Shown: piece by piece, positions 38,621 to 49,130 of the stretch
Numbering within the stretch: the first letter of the stretch is position 1
How the letters are laid out: each line of letters opens with the position of its first letter
Assembly: GCA_014905825.1 (NCBI GenBank)
Contig: JACGCN010000016.1
Location: 682,001-746,000 of the forward strand
Direction of reading: 5' to 3'
DNA from: Lyophyllum atratum
Lineage: Eukaryota > Basidiomycota > Agaricomycetes > Agaricales > Lyophyllaceae
DNA length: 64,000 nucleotides
Notes under the pieces: model-generated
The model's input: only the letters and a program-made list of their open reading frames with translations
Told to the model about the DNA's origin: nothing
Database searches by the model: none
Position numbers and translations under genes: made by a program

Positions 38621-39924
38621 CACGACATAAGTTTTATTGGCTGTACAGATGCGTGAGGAAAAGAGTAATATACCTATTTACATTATGGTGACAGACATCC
38701 GAGCATCAATGACATATCATATCCGTGTCCAGGCCTCCCGAAACTTGAACACCCTTACAACAGAAAAAGCAGAGCCTGAGTCTTGACAGATACATATATC
38801 AAAGACGTGACTATAACTTGAACAATAGTCGACTACCTCATGAGCGGCTCCCACCCCATCCCCATCCCCTCACCGATGCAGTGACCACCCCACCGTATGA
38901 TAGGCAAGTACGCCCGGGGCACGCAGGGCTGATTCTCTGCCAACCCACGGCTCGACCCCCACGGCTCGACCCCAGGAGCGGGGTGCTGATGGCTGTGGCG
39001 GTCACCCATCCTCCTCACCCTACCCAGGCAACATGCTGTCCCGGCCTCGCGTTTCTTCTTCCAAACACGGCGCGTTGGACCCGTACAACCTCCTCCCGTC
39101 CCTCATGGAATGTCTTCTCCTCCAAGGCGGGCGTGGCAACTCGCGTTCGACGTGCTCGGATCGGACGAGATAGTCCCACCGAGCGGGTTCAGGTGTTCAC
39201 GCACCATTCAAAGTTTGCGGGAGATGTTATATTCGAGCGAAGACGCGCTAGCCATCGTGTCCTATGCAGAATTAGCATGTTCCGAGTGGTGCTGCTATTG
39301 GGGCTATGGCTCGGACTTTGGGTTCGTGACACCAGGGCTGGGGATGGGCTACCGGCGATCTCGCAGTCGACAGCGATACATGTTATGCAGCCGGGTATTG
39401 ATGATGAGCTAAGTCTGGGGACTCGCAATTCCCGCAAAGCCGAATTTTATTTGTAGATGTTTACACACATGATTTGGGACACTGATTTTGAGATCTCGAT
39501 ATTTTAATAGTGCCAGACGTTCTCCTGACATAATCTATGAGATAAGTCCTTTTTGGACATAAGCGCCCAACTTGGCCAAGTTTGTTTCCGGAATTTTCCA
39601 AAAATGACTTCAAGACTGAAATCTTATGAAGCTCTGTAGTCATACTACTCAGATTAAACGTGGCCAAGTCTTAGTAGAGATCATAAAACCCGTGTTCCAG
39701 CCTTGACGAAGAGGAGAGAATGTCCATGAGGCGGCAGAAACCGACATTAAAAATGACGCGTCGGAAACCACTAATTAGCTTATGTAATACGTGATCTGGA
39801 CGCGATCACGACCGTGTAGAGCAAGAAATTTAACGCGTACTCGCCCTTGCGCAGCGCCAAAACTTGGCCAGCCTCTATTTTATGTCTCTGTCACTCTATT
39901 CTATATATTCAACGACTCTATCTC

Positions 39925-42869
39925 ATGGGCATCGGCAGAAAAAAGCCAGGCAAACGACGTTCGGCCGCCCGAAAGGCATCTCTCCTCATGGCTCAATCCA
40001 CATATCAGGTCCTGCATCGCGCAGGGTCCCCAACAAATGTCACGACAATGGGAGAGGCTGGTTCCCCCTCAGAGATGGTTGCACGGTCTGCGTTGGATGC
40101 TACCGAGATGAAGTTGAAGAAAGTATCGCGCAAATTTAAGAATGAGCGGCAGAGGAATGGACGCGTCTCGAAGGCTAATGGGGAGCTACAAAAAGAGAAT
40201 AAAGAGCTCAAGACGCAGAACTCAAGGATGCGGTGGGAGTTGGACCATGCACGCACAGAGCTCACACACACGCAGGCAGCTGCTGATGCACAAGTACTGC
40301 ACTCGCGCCATGAAATCCATGATCTGAAGGACAGCCGACGCAAACTCTTACAGGAGGTTTCAAAGCTTCGAAAAAAGGCCGCACGGTTCCGTGAAATCAA
40401 GGAGAGGGCAGTCAAGCAGGCACTGGCCAGGGCTGCGAAGAAGGGGCGGACATTTCAGCTCATGCAGCGGGGAATGTACACAGCACAGGCGCGGAAGATG
40501 GCACGGTACATGGTCTCTACCGGAACCTCCGAGGCCAAGGTCGGAGATGCACTTCGAGAGATTGGTGAACTCCTTGGGGTGCACATTGAACGGACAATGA
40601 GTCAACGCACCGTTCAAAGAGCTGTCCTGGAAGGAGGAGTGGCTGCAGATATCCAACTTGGATATGAAATGAGCACCACTGATAGTAAGCCTGTTCTTAT
40701 GATTGTATCAGTACGCATTCTAATTGATACATCAAAGAACTCGCCTATAGTTCGGATTCCACGTCGCACAAGAACATCGAGTACGAGTCACGCACCATAG
40801 CGTTGAAGGTCATTGATTACCAAAACCCAGACGCGGAAAAGTACTGGAAAACGCGCACACTCGGCGTCGGCACGTCTGTAGATCACACGAGCGAGACACA
40901 GGTGGAGGGACTCGTGGCTCGCCTTCGTGAAATTGCCGAAGTCTTCAATGAGAGCCCCTTCGCAAAGCGCCAGAACCTCCAATTCCATCCCGATGAATTT
41001 GCGCGCAGATTAATCGGCACGAGTGGCGATCACGCCGCGGACCAGAAGAAAAGCCACGAAATCTTACGAGATCGGCGCTTCGATGTGATCTGCAGGCAGC
41101 TGGGAGAAGAGGCCATCGTCCAGAAAGGGGATCCTTATTTTATTTCGCGTCTTCTTGTTCACATGGTCGAGCTCATTCAGGCCGGAGGCGGACAGGCAGC
41201 TTGGGACAGGCTCACGGATAAAGAGAAATCTGCTGGTGAAGCCCTGGTCATGGGGAAAGTCGGGCTTGAAGTCTTTGAACGCTTACCTGCTGTGGACCGC
41301 ACCGACCTCTCTCGTTTCATCCGGACCGGATGCTGCATGCACAAGGATCTTAATTCCTTTAAATGGGGAGATAAAATCATGCAGGAATACTGGACGAAGT
41401 TTAATAGAACCCCTCCAAGGAACTTACCCAACAAGGATAATGCTGCGGTCCTCGCCAACCGCTCGAAGGGTCTGGGCGCGCCAAGTGCGGCCGAAAAACG
41501 AGCGGAGGAAGTCTCGAAGCGGGGAGGAAGCCATACTGTGATGCTCGGCGGCCTCATCTGTCGAAACAAGGATAGCAAAAAGGGTCAGCAAAGTAAATAC
41601 GACATCTTTATGGAAGGAAGTGTCGGCCACCGCGTTCCCTACCCAGATGTTAGCAACACCCGATATGGATCCCATGGAGAGGGCGCAGCCACGATCGTCG
41701 TATACCGTGAGCACCTCATCAAGTTCATGGTGCATCTTCGAGAGACGAAGTCGCAGAAGCAGGAGTTCACAAACATCGAGAAAAATTTCGCTTTGGCAAT
41801 CGAAGAGGAACAGACATTTTCGGAGCTTCACGCGATGGCCCTCTACGCCGTCAAGATCTCGCGCCCCTTCATGCGGCATGTCCGTAAGCATGGGAATATC
41901 CTCGAGCTTGGTCCGTTCTTTGCGAAAAAGATCCAGGTTCTCGATGACGTGGGGAAGAACCCAAAGCTCTGGACAGCGCGCGACGCCGTTCCCATTAGCG
42001 GAGCCCTGGATGAAGAGCTTGATCCCTGGTCACTTACCGTAATTGAGGCGGTCCGTCTGCATGCTGAAGCACTCCCCGATCTTGATGGCCTCGTTGCTGC
42101 GTTTGTCGTTGGCGCCAGATCCGCATTATCAGAGCGCTTCATGGACGAGTTTGCACCTGGTGGTGATATCGACACATTAACTCCTGAGAAGAGGAAAGAA
42201 CTGTTCTTCGCCTCAACTAACGATGCAAACGAGGGCAATCTTGGTATCCTTCGCGGTTCGAAAAGAGTTCGGCCAAACGAGGTCCTTCACAAGTTCAATG
42301 CGCGCATCGTTACAAGTCAAAACGAGACGGAGGACTTCAAAGCAGCCATGTTGACGACAGAGGAAGACGAGCGATACGAAAGACAGGTGGCACGCCAGCG
42401 AGACAGTGCTGGGCTACAGCGACAGCTGAAAGAAGCACAGTTACGTGCTGATGAAGCAAAAGCCACGGAGAACCGGAGGAAGGAAACCGTGAGACAAGAG
42501 AAGCGCGACCATAGGGCGGCAATAATCACCGAAACAGGGCAGAATCTCGTGCTGGATGACACTGAGATCGAGAAACTCACTGTTTCCGAGCTGAATCGAC
42601 AGCTCGACTTCCACCGGGAGGAGGAGAAGAAGACGGCGTCCGCGAGTGCAACAACGGAGAGAGTTCCTTTGAAAACACATATGGGGAATAAAGCCGAACG
42701 ACTCGCCGAGCTCAAGAAAGCTGCATCAAGGTATGTCGCTCGTATGGATGCGTTAGACTCTGATGGGCTGGGCGAAGTTCTACCTCAGGTAGATGTGGAG
42801 GTGGCTTTGGAAAACACTGATAGTGGTGATACTGGTTATCTGTCGGACCACAATGATGATTATGTCTGA
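39925..42869 (+). CDS. putative transposase of unassigned family, 963 residues
   Basis: Two exons, 39925-40684 and 40738-42869, join through a GTAAGC...AAAG intron without a frame break. The N-terminus is basic (MGIGRKKPGKRRSAARKASL). A coiled coil follows at residues ~50-160 (NGELQKENKELKTQNSRM). A block spans the splice site (YEMSTTDKLAYSSDSTSHKN). The large C-terminal part has well-spaced acidic motifs: GVGTSVDHTSETQVEG, GTSGDHAADQKKSHEI, RTGCCMHKDLNSFKWG, RYGSHGEGA and STNDANEGNLG. These look like a divergent RNase H-type catalytic core, but the catalytic residues cannot be assigned with confidence. Proteins of this kind are, to my recollection, repeated in mushroom genomes as hypothetical proteins. 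No stop or frameshift was seen. An upstream in-frame extension to 39847 exists but starts without a good ATG context. Confidence 0.75.
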
Positions 42870-43089
42870 ATTACCATTAAACCCGAAGTATATGATCTTA
42901 TATTTGCAATACCTATGCTTTATACACGATCTGGGGCTCAGCAGTAGATAATCGAGACCTAGCAAACGAGTGTACAAGATGGCACGGCTTCTGGGTGGCT
43001 GTGAGCTTAGTCATCAACCACGGATGCTCGCCGGCATTGCCAGTCCCCACTAAGTCTCACGGTAAAAATCAATCACGTGCATAGACGGA

Positions 43090-43245
43090 CCGTGTATACC
43101 GTATACGGCCGTATTTTTGACGGTAAATACGGCACTCACCCGTCCGTATACCGTCTCCGTCAAGTTCGCACAAAGTCCTTGACGGTACGGTGACGGTAGC
43201 CGTATCACGGTGCCGTATAACCGTGTTTATACGGCACGGTGTGCA
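43090..43245. repeat. right subterminal repeats of the DNA transposon
   Basis: Repeated gtatac, ccgtat, acggta motifs, matching those at the left end in inverse orientation. They lie immediately inside the right TIR. Confidence 0.55.
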
Positions 43246-43694
43246 GCCCTATCGAGGGGGTTTCGCCAAGATGATCGAGCTTGTCGGCGAGCGTGCAAAT
43301 ATTGCCGATGTGCGTGTGCATAGAGACCTCCTCGGCCTTCCTGAATGAAGTAAACTTGCCCCACATGGCAATGATGCTCCTCAAACCCGACGCCTGATGA
43401 AAATTCCGTAACCTCTCCCACATTCCGGCCAGATCGTCGTCATAACCACAAATGTGTGCAAACTGACCAGGGTCCAATCTCCATATAATCTCCGCGGATG
43501 CCAGATCCCTCTTTGTGATCCATCCCTTGACCACCTTCGAACCATCGCTCCCTCCACCAATACCAACACCTGTTTCCTCTTCAACTCCGCCCGAATCTCA
43601 AATTTCCATGAGTCATAATTCTCGTCGTCCAACTTCATGAAACCTTTCTCTCCCATTCTAAATTCCGTGCCTCACTACAATTGAGAGCTTCCGT

Positions 43695-43815
43695 TGCGCA
43701 AGTTCAGTCTGTGGCTTCCGTGCTCCAGTACAGTCAGAGGCTTCCCGTGCGTCAGTACAGTCAACGGCTTTCAATGCGATGCTCTAGTACAGTCGGAGGC
43801 TTCCGAGACAATTAG
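43695..43815. repeat. short tandem repeat in gag 5' leader
   Basis: Four imperfect copies of a roughly 28-bp unit containing agtacagtc followed by ggcttcc. They lie between the 5' LTR and the gag start of the gag-only element, where packaging signals would be expected. Role unknown. Confidence 0.5.
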
Positions 43816-43883
43816 ATAATCAAGGTAAGATAGCCGAGGGTGATGCGAATGATGTGAACAGTGAAAGCTCGGGGCCCATAACC

Positions 43884-44077
43884 TGTTGGAAACCAGGCTC
43901 GAGGGACAGGGACAAGGTGAGGGGGGGTTAATCAGGTGTATTCCGCTACTGTACTAGTACCGTAGATCGTCGAATATATACTTGAAAAGGGAGAGAAATA
44001 AAGCGGAAAATAAACTATGGCACAAACTGGATAGAAACTAAATATAGAATTTTCAGCTCAGCCGGTCAACTCCAACA
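43884..44077 (-). repeat. 5' LTR of the gag-only element
   Basis: 194 bp, TGTTGGA...TCCAACA. In minus orientation it is followed by ggttatgggccccgagc, a sequence that could serve as the primer binding site (PBS) region. Confidence 0.7.
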
Positions 44078-45179
44078 CTGCTAATACTCCACAATTCAGA
44101 TAAGGTTCCTTGAATAATATTTGAAACCCATGTGAGGCAAAAGAAGAAGAATTGCAATTCGCCTCCGGACCAAAAGACACGGGGATTGAAACAATCATCT
44201 CTATTCGAAACTAGTAATACAATAGGTGTGTACCTTTTGCCAAAAATTCTTGGTGTATCAAACAGGCTTAAAGCTCTGATGTAGCTGTTGCCAGATACTC
44301 TGTTACAGGTATCAGACCATTGACAGACCCAAAACCTTGAATATATTCAGCTTCCATTCAACTTGTAGGTTATTAGTTCAGGTAGTAGCTCACATTTGGC
44401 TTTGTTGCTCTTCACAGAGTCATCAACTTGTCTTTTTCCTAGTGATAGGTAAGTTGTGCTTTGGCCTTCAACAAAGACATGTACTTCTGAGCTTGGCAAT
44501 ATCTTTCTTGGTCCAGATTCACCAATCAAACGACGAACAAACTCCTCATGTGAGCACTGGGATGGCATCAGAGCACTCGCTGCAGAAATATGACTGGCTC
44601 ACTCCTTCACATGTACTGTGCCTGAGGGGGTAACGAGTCAGGCTGGCAAACATTTTTCATATCAAATTTATGGAGCCTCCCTTTGATATTCTGAGTTGGC
44701 TAGATGGTGCAAATATGAGTTTTGTAAGGTATATGTGTGTCTTGGATTTAATGAGCTATGAGAGTGTATTTTTCGAAAAAGATCGCAGTCTCGGGACTCT
44801 CGGCGCTTTGATGAGCAACGAGTCAGGCTGCGGCAACGCCGAGGGGCGATTGAGCGGTGACATCATGTCGAAACTTATCTCAACTGTGGGTCAATCACCC
44901 AGTCCATCATAATCCTGTTCACAACGTCCATCGTCACGTCCGATCCGGCTTCACATTGTCGGATCCCCTCCATGGAAGGTGCTGGAAGAGGCTCAGAGGT
45001 GGAAGAAGAAGTATGACAAGGTCGAGGTGTTGGTCGAGGTCGTTTCTCAGGAGGAGGGGCAAGCCCTGCAGGCGGGACATTCTCGTCGCCTACAAGGTGC
45101 GTATCATTGTGTTTCCTCTTTTTCTGACCGCCTCCTGATGCTGCTTTCTCAGCTTTCTTGCGCTCCTTTTCCCGCCTCC

Positions 45180-45470
45180 GCCTTCTTCCTCGCCCTCTCC
45201 GCCTCGGTAGCCGCTTTCTGCCATGTCTTCTCCTCATCCGCTATCGCCTTCAGACATGCCTTCTCCGCATCTGCGATCGCCTTCAGCCGCACCTTCTCTG
45301 CCTCTGCGGCTGCCTTCGCCCTCGCCTTTTCATCCGCAATTTCCTTCGCCCTCCCCTTCTCGGCATCTGCAACTTCCTTCGCCCTCGCCTTCTCAGCATC
45401 TGTGATTTCCTTCGCCCTTGCCTTTTCCGCATCCACAATTGCCTTTGCCCTCGCCTTTTCCCTCTCGACA
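45180..45470 (-). repeat. 33-bp minisatellite coding for an Ala/Lys/Glu coiled coil
   Basis: About eight imperfect copies of a 33-bp unit encode repeats of the form DAEKARAKEIA in the C-terminal tail of the pogo transposase. One unit is shorter by one codon (ADEKARAK). The encoded heptad-like pattern predicts a long charged helix. Confidence 0.75.
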
Positions 45471-47209
45471 AGGTCCTTCCAAGTATGGTCACATTTCTCC
45501 TTCAACTCGGTGAACGAGTCCCGGCTCTGCATTTCGGCATGCACCTGCACAATCCGCTCGGTCCAATCCACCTTGCTCAATGCTGTAAGGGTCTCCGTGC
45601 TGGTCATATGGCGAGCCCCTGCTCCTCCCACGCGTTGCTTGTTAGGTTTGTTCCTTTTGGTAAACAGCTGCTGTCTTACCCGCTCATTTTCAGCATCCAT
45701 TAGCTTCATCGAAGCGTAGCCGCCTTCCAACTGCTCCTTGGCAGCCTTCGCGTAGTTCTCCAGCTCCTGACTTTGCTCTAGAAGGCTTGCATGCGATGCT
45801 GTTGGTAGGAGGGACTTGGGGAAGTTTGCAGGCGATATTGAGGTGTTGCCAGAGCTACCAATGCACTAGGGGTGGCAGGAGCTGCACTGGGAGTGGAAGA
45901 CGAAGCTGTGACTGACAGGGAGGGTGTAGGTGTATTCGGGCAAGCGGGGATGTCACCTGAGGCTGGGTCAGATGGCAGGGCAGGGTGTACCAGCTCGAGC
46001 AGTGATGGGAGCCTTGCCGGAACTGGTTGGGCACTTTGTGTAGACGTATTCGCTGCAGGTTCAAAAGCGGAGTCTTCAATAACTGTGCGATCCACTGGCC
46101 ATATACCTGTCTTGCGGAATGCGGCCTGGATAGTAGAGGGAGTGAATGCTTTGTTGCGTGCTGTCGCGTAGTGCTGGAGTAAGTTATACTTCGTTATCTT
46201 CTGTGACTTTCTTGCAACTGTCATGACCTCAGACTTCCATGACGCTGCAAGTGGCCCAAACACCCCAACATCACATGGCTGACAATGATGTGTGGTGTGT
46301 GCGACGAGGCATAGTATAATGATCTTTTTCAATTCGGCGATGGAGCAGAAGTTGTATGTGCAGTGGGAGTTGTGGCCGTCGAGGATCAGAAGGCGGTATC
46401 CTCCCGTCGTATTGCAGGCTGCGGAGGCCGGTTCGAAATCTTTTTCAAGCCACTTGCTGCCAAGCTCATTGTCAGTCCAGCCCTTCGGGGAGACTGAGAT
46501 ACTGCATGTCAGGTAAGTAATTATCATTGAATTAGATTTCGAGAGACTCACCTCGCATTTGCAGGGTTATTTCGTCCCCATTCAAGGTCCCGCTTCTTTC
46601 TTTTGAAGATAACAGAGGGACGTAAGGCAGTCCCATCAGCACAGGCAGTTTCGATGATCGTCACCAGCTCTCTATTCCCATCCTCAATGTGGTAAACGGC
46701 ACCCTTCTGATTGCGGTCAACTAACACTACAGTGCGCTTCCCCACCCCCATTTGAATACCCTTTTCGTCCATGTTGTATATGTTCTCCATGGGTATGTTG
46801 TATCGGGTGATCAGCTCCTCGAGGACATCGAAGTATTCTGAAATCAACGCACGGTTCAAGCACTGTGCTCGGCAACTCTCCAGAACAGTCGTCCAGCATG
46901 ACTTCAAGTCCGGATGCCGTGTCCTGAAAGTGCGTGCCCAGTGCTCTGAAACTGGCTCATCAACAATGTGAGAGGCATACTCGGCAATTGCTCAGTACAC
47001 AAGAGGAACACCTCAACGACCAAGAGCCTTTATCCACTCCTTCAATACATTTTCCTGTGCTGGCGTAAGCTTCTGCTGAGCAGCATGGGCCTCGGCTCTG
47101 GTTGCTCGGCCATTGTATCGTGCAGTCAGAGCACTGCGGCTGACCACGAAATGCTTGGCAGCAGCGCGAAGTGTAAGGGCGCATATACCCGGAACCCGCC
47201 CAAGGCGGG

Positions 47210-47412
47210 TGTAATCCTGCGGTTACCATATCCGGTTGTTTATGCATGTGTGGCCATAACTGGCCACACGCGGACTCTACTCATCCTTACCTCTAACTAC
47301 CACTACGGCTTCCTCTGATACTCGTCTCTCGTATACGAAATATATCAAGGTTCTGTTCTGGTGCGTGATCTGTTTAGTGTAGCCTTGGCCCCCTCCCCGG
47401 GTCAGGCTCTCA
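47210..47412 (+). repeat. 5' LTR of the chromovirus
   Basis: 203 bp, TGTAATCCTG...GGCTCTCA. It contains a hairpin gtggcca/tggccac. Followed by a T8 run and gaactcc; no standard tRNA-complementary PBS was recognised. Confidence 0.9.
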
Positions 47413-48035
47413 CTTTTTTTTGAACTCCAACCTTGCATATTCTGCCACATCATCGCGACCCTGAACTCCGGCGATCTCGCCGTTCGTTCTCTTTCGCTGA
47501 CTAGCCTTCTCCTTGCAGAAACAGCATAACCTGCATAGCCAAAACGCTCTTACGCGTTTTCGCGTCTCTTGTACGCGTTTACTAGCCTTTGCCGCCGCCA
47601 CGTCACGCCTGACGTGCGCATATAGCCAGCCTTAGCCAGCCCTTAGCCGCCCACCTTGCATTTGCCGAGCCCATTCCTTAGCCTTCCATCCTGGCTCGTG
47701 GAGCTCCATCGATCCCTGTCTCGCTCGAGACACGTAGCAGGACGCGTACACAGAACGTGTCCCCAGCGCATACGCCTAGCCCGCCGCATACACCTGTCCA
47801 ATTAAGTCCAGCTCGTCCGTCTGTCGGCACCCCCTCGTCCTTGCCTCCTCTCCCACCATCCTCTCCGCTCTCGTCTGCACCCCAGTCGCCGGCCGGTTCA
47901 CCTGCAAAGCCTCCACAGTCACCGGCCTCGTCCGCCACGTCCTCATCTTCTTCCGACTGGTGTGTTTCTCCGCGCGATCACATCGGATCCTACACGAGCA
48001 GCTTCTTGAACCATCTCGCAAACAACTACCGCGGC

Positions 48036-49130
48036 ATGTCTAACACCTCCACCTCCGTCAAACCGGTTCCTATCGCTTCTGTCGAGATCAAAGATAAACG
48101 ACTTCCGAGCCTGCATGTAGGCGACCTGACGCCCGGCGTGATTCGCGAGTTCGAGCAGGCTTGTAACGATTTCTTCCAGACTTCTGACGTTGCTGAGGAC
48201 ACCCGCGTCCGTCGAGCGATGCAGGGTGTTCGCGATAATCGTATCCGCAACTGGTATGACGGCGATCGCGAAGGCATCATTGCCCTGACCTTCCCCGCGT
48301 TCATCGCGGAGTTGAAGCAGAAATACCTCCCGCTTAACTGGGAGAACAAACTTCGTGGCGAGATTGGCAGCTTGAGGCTGGACCCCGCACTCTGGTCCTT
48401 TTGGGACTGGTCAGCCCACGTCCAGTCCATGAATACGTTCCTCTTCGGAACGACATCATACCTCGACCCCAGGACCAACGCACTTCGCAACCTGCTCGAG
48501 GCCAATCTCGATGTCATGCTTCGCAGGAAGTACGATGACAAGAACATCGCAAACATCGTCGAGTTCGACGCGTGGCTGCACGAAATCCGTAAGCTCGACG
48601 AGAAGCGTCACGAGAAGACTAAACGCCTCCGCGAAGAAGCTGAGGAGGCTGCAGCTCGTGCCAGCAAGCGCGAGCGTACCCTTGTCTCCAACTCCCGTTC
48701 GTATAACTCTTCCTCATACAACTCGTCCTATCCTTCCCGCAACAAGCCAACGTCTGCTTCGGCCCCTCGTGGAAACAAGTCCTTCGTCCCCTTACCACCA
48801 CTTCAGGAGGATGAGCGCGAACTTCTGCATGCCAACTCCGGATGCACGAAGTGTCGGCGTTTCTTCGTCGCTTGTAAACCTCGCAACTGCTTATTCGATT
48901 TCCCTGACGGCGCTACCTACAAACATTTGACCGCCGCGGACGTCAACGCCGCCAGGGCTCGTCAAGGAGCTTCTGGTTCTGGAGCGTCGAACGTCGTCTC
49001 GTCGCCAAGGCAAACCAGTTGCAGCTGTCCACGACTGGGACCAGCCGTCTGCGGGTCCGTCCATCGCAGTCGTCATGCCCCAAGCATCTTCGTCCTCCGA
49101 CATCGAGCCAGATTCCTCGGAGGAGGATGA
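48036..49130 (+). CDS. chromovirus Gag
   Basis: Capsid polyprotein. The first ATG in frame is at 48036 (MSNTSTSVKPVPIAS). The frame is open further upstream to a TAG at 47679 and encodes a Pro/Ser-rich stretch without an ATG, so translation may start at 48036 or upstream by another means. Visible features: LTPGVIREFEQACNDFFQ, a capsid-like helical region (YDGDREGIIALTFPAFIAEL), and a Cys-rich segment near the end (CTKCRRFFVACKPRNC) in place of a classical zinc knuckle. It overlaps pol by 56 bp. Confidence 0.8.
   Translation: MSNTSTSVKPVPIASVEIKDKRLPSLHVGDLTPGVIREFEQACNDFFQTSDVAEDTRVRRAMQGVRDNRIRNWYDGDREGIIALTFPAFIAELKQKYLPLNWENKLRGEIGSLRLDPALWSFWDWSAHVQSMNTFLFGTTSYLDPRTNALRNLLEANLDVMLRRKYDDKNIANIVEFDAWLHEIRKLDEKRHEKTKRLREEAEEAAARASKRERTLVSNSRSYNSSSYNSSYPSRNKPTSASAPRGNKSFVPLPPLQEDERELLHANSGCTKCRRFFVACKPRNCLFDFPDGATYKHLTAADVNAARARQGASGSGASNVVSSPRQTSCSCPRLGPAVCGSVHRSRHAPSIFVLRHRARFLGGG

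Larger units (their letters stand above)
38461..43251 (+). mobile_element. autonomous-looking DNA transposon with 16-bp TIRs and 8-bp TSD, superfamily unassigned
   Basis: 4,791 bp. The left end reads TAGGGCTGCACACCGT and the right end is its exact inverse complement for 16 bp. The flanks carry the 8-bp duplication TCGAGGGG at 38453-38460 and 43252-43259. Both subterminal regions (38476-38620 and 43090-43245) are packed with CCGTAT, ACGGT and ATACGG motifs, likely transposase sites. One spliced gene (39925-42869) fills the right two thirds. The ends and 8-bp TSD resemble hAT elements, but the protein lacks a recognisable hAT dimerisation domain or BED finger. Confidence 0.85.
38100..43656 (-). 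pseudogene. Copia-type gag, interrupted by DNA transposon
   Basis: The N-terminal part (43656 downwards) reads MKLDDENYDSWKFEIRAELK, then after a one-base frame break near 43550 WITKRDLASAEIIWRLDP and SIIAMWGKF. The C-terminal part (38460-38100) reads LPPAYSSLIVSLD, then a CX2CX4HX4C knuckle (CFGCNEFGHYQSEC). The two parts are separated by the element at 38461-43251. Deleting the element and one 8-bp target copy joins ETPS directly to NALT in frame. The frame ends after TYAL with a stop, so no pol was attached. Confidence 0.75.
37783..44077 (-). mobile_element. gag-only LTR retroelement (TR-GAG-like, Copia type), split by a DNA transposon
   Basis: Two related terminal repeats, 37783-38001 and 43884-44077, begin TGTTGGA and end TCCAACA. 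They enclose only a Copia-type gag in minus orientation. Without the DNA transposon the element is about 1.5 kb. No protease, integrase or reverse transcriptase is present, so it depends on another element. A purine-rich tract (ctgtgggag) abuts the 3' LTR on the minus strand. The LTRs differ in length and in many bases, so insertion is old. Matching 5-bp flanks were not found (TCGAT versus CTGCT). Confidence 0.75.

Noticed and set aside
38818..39456. 212-codon open frame in the left half of the DNA transposon
   Set aside because: Low-complexity start, frame changes in character, overlaps other open frames and has no recognisable motif; most likely untranslated leader of the element.
39847..42869. 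Treating the 317-codon and 688-codon frames as two separate genes
   Set aside because: A clean GTAAGC...AAAG intron (40685-40737) joins them in frame, and the coding block runs across the junction.
45158..45703. Plus-strand frames of about 180-246 codons over the minisatellite
   Set aside because: Shadow frames of the repetitive minus-strand pogo tail; their repeats of Leu/Arg/Pro arise from the 33-bp unit read backwards.
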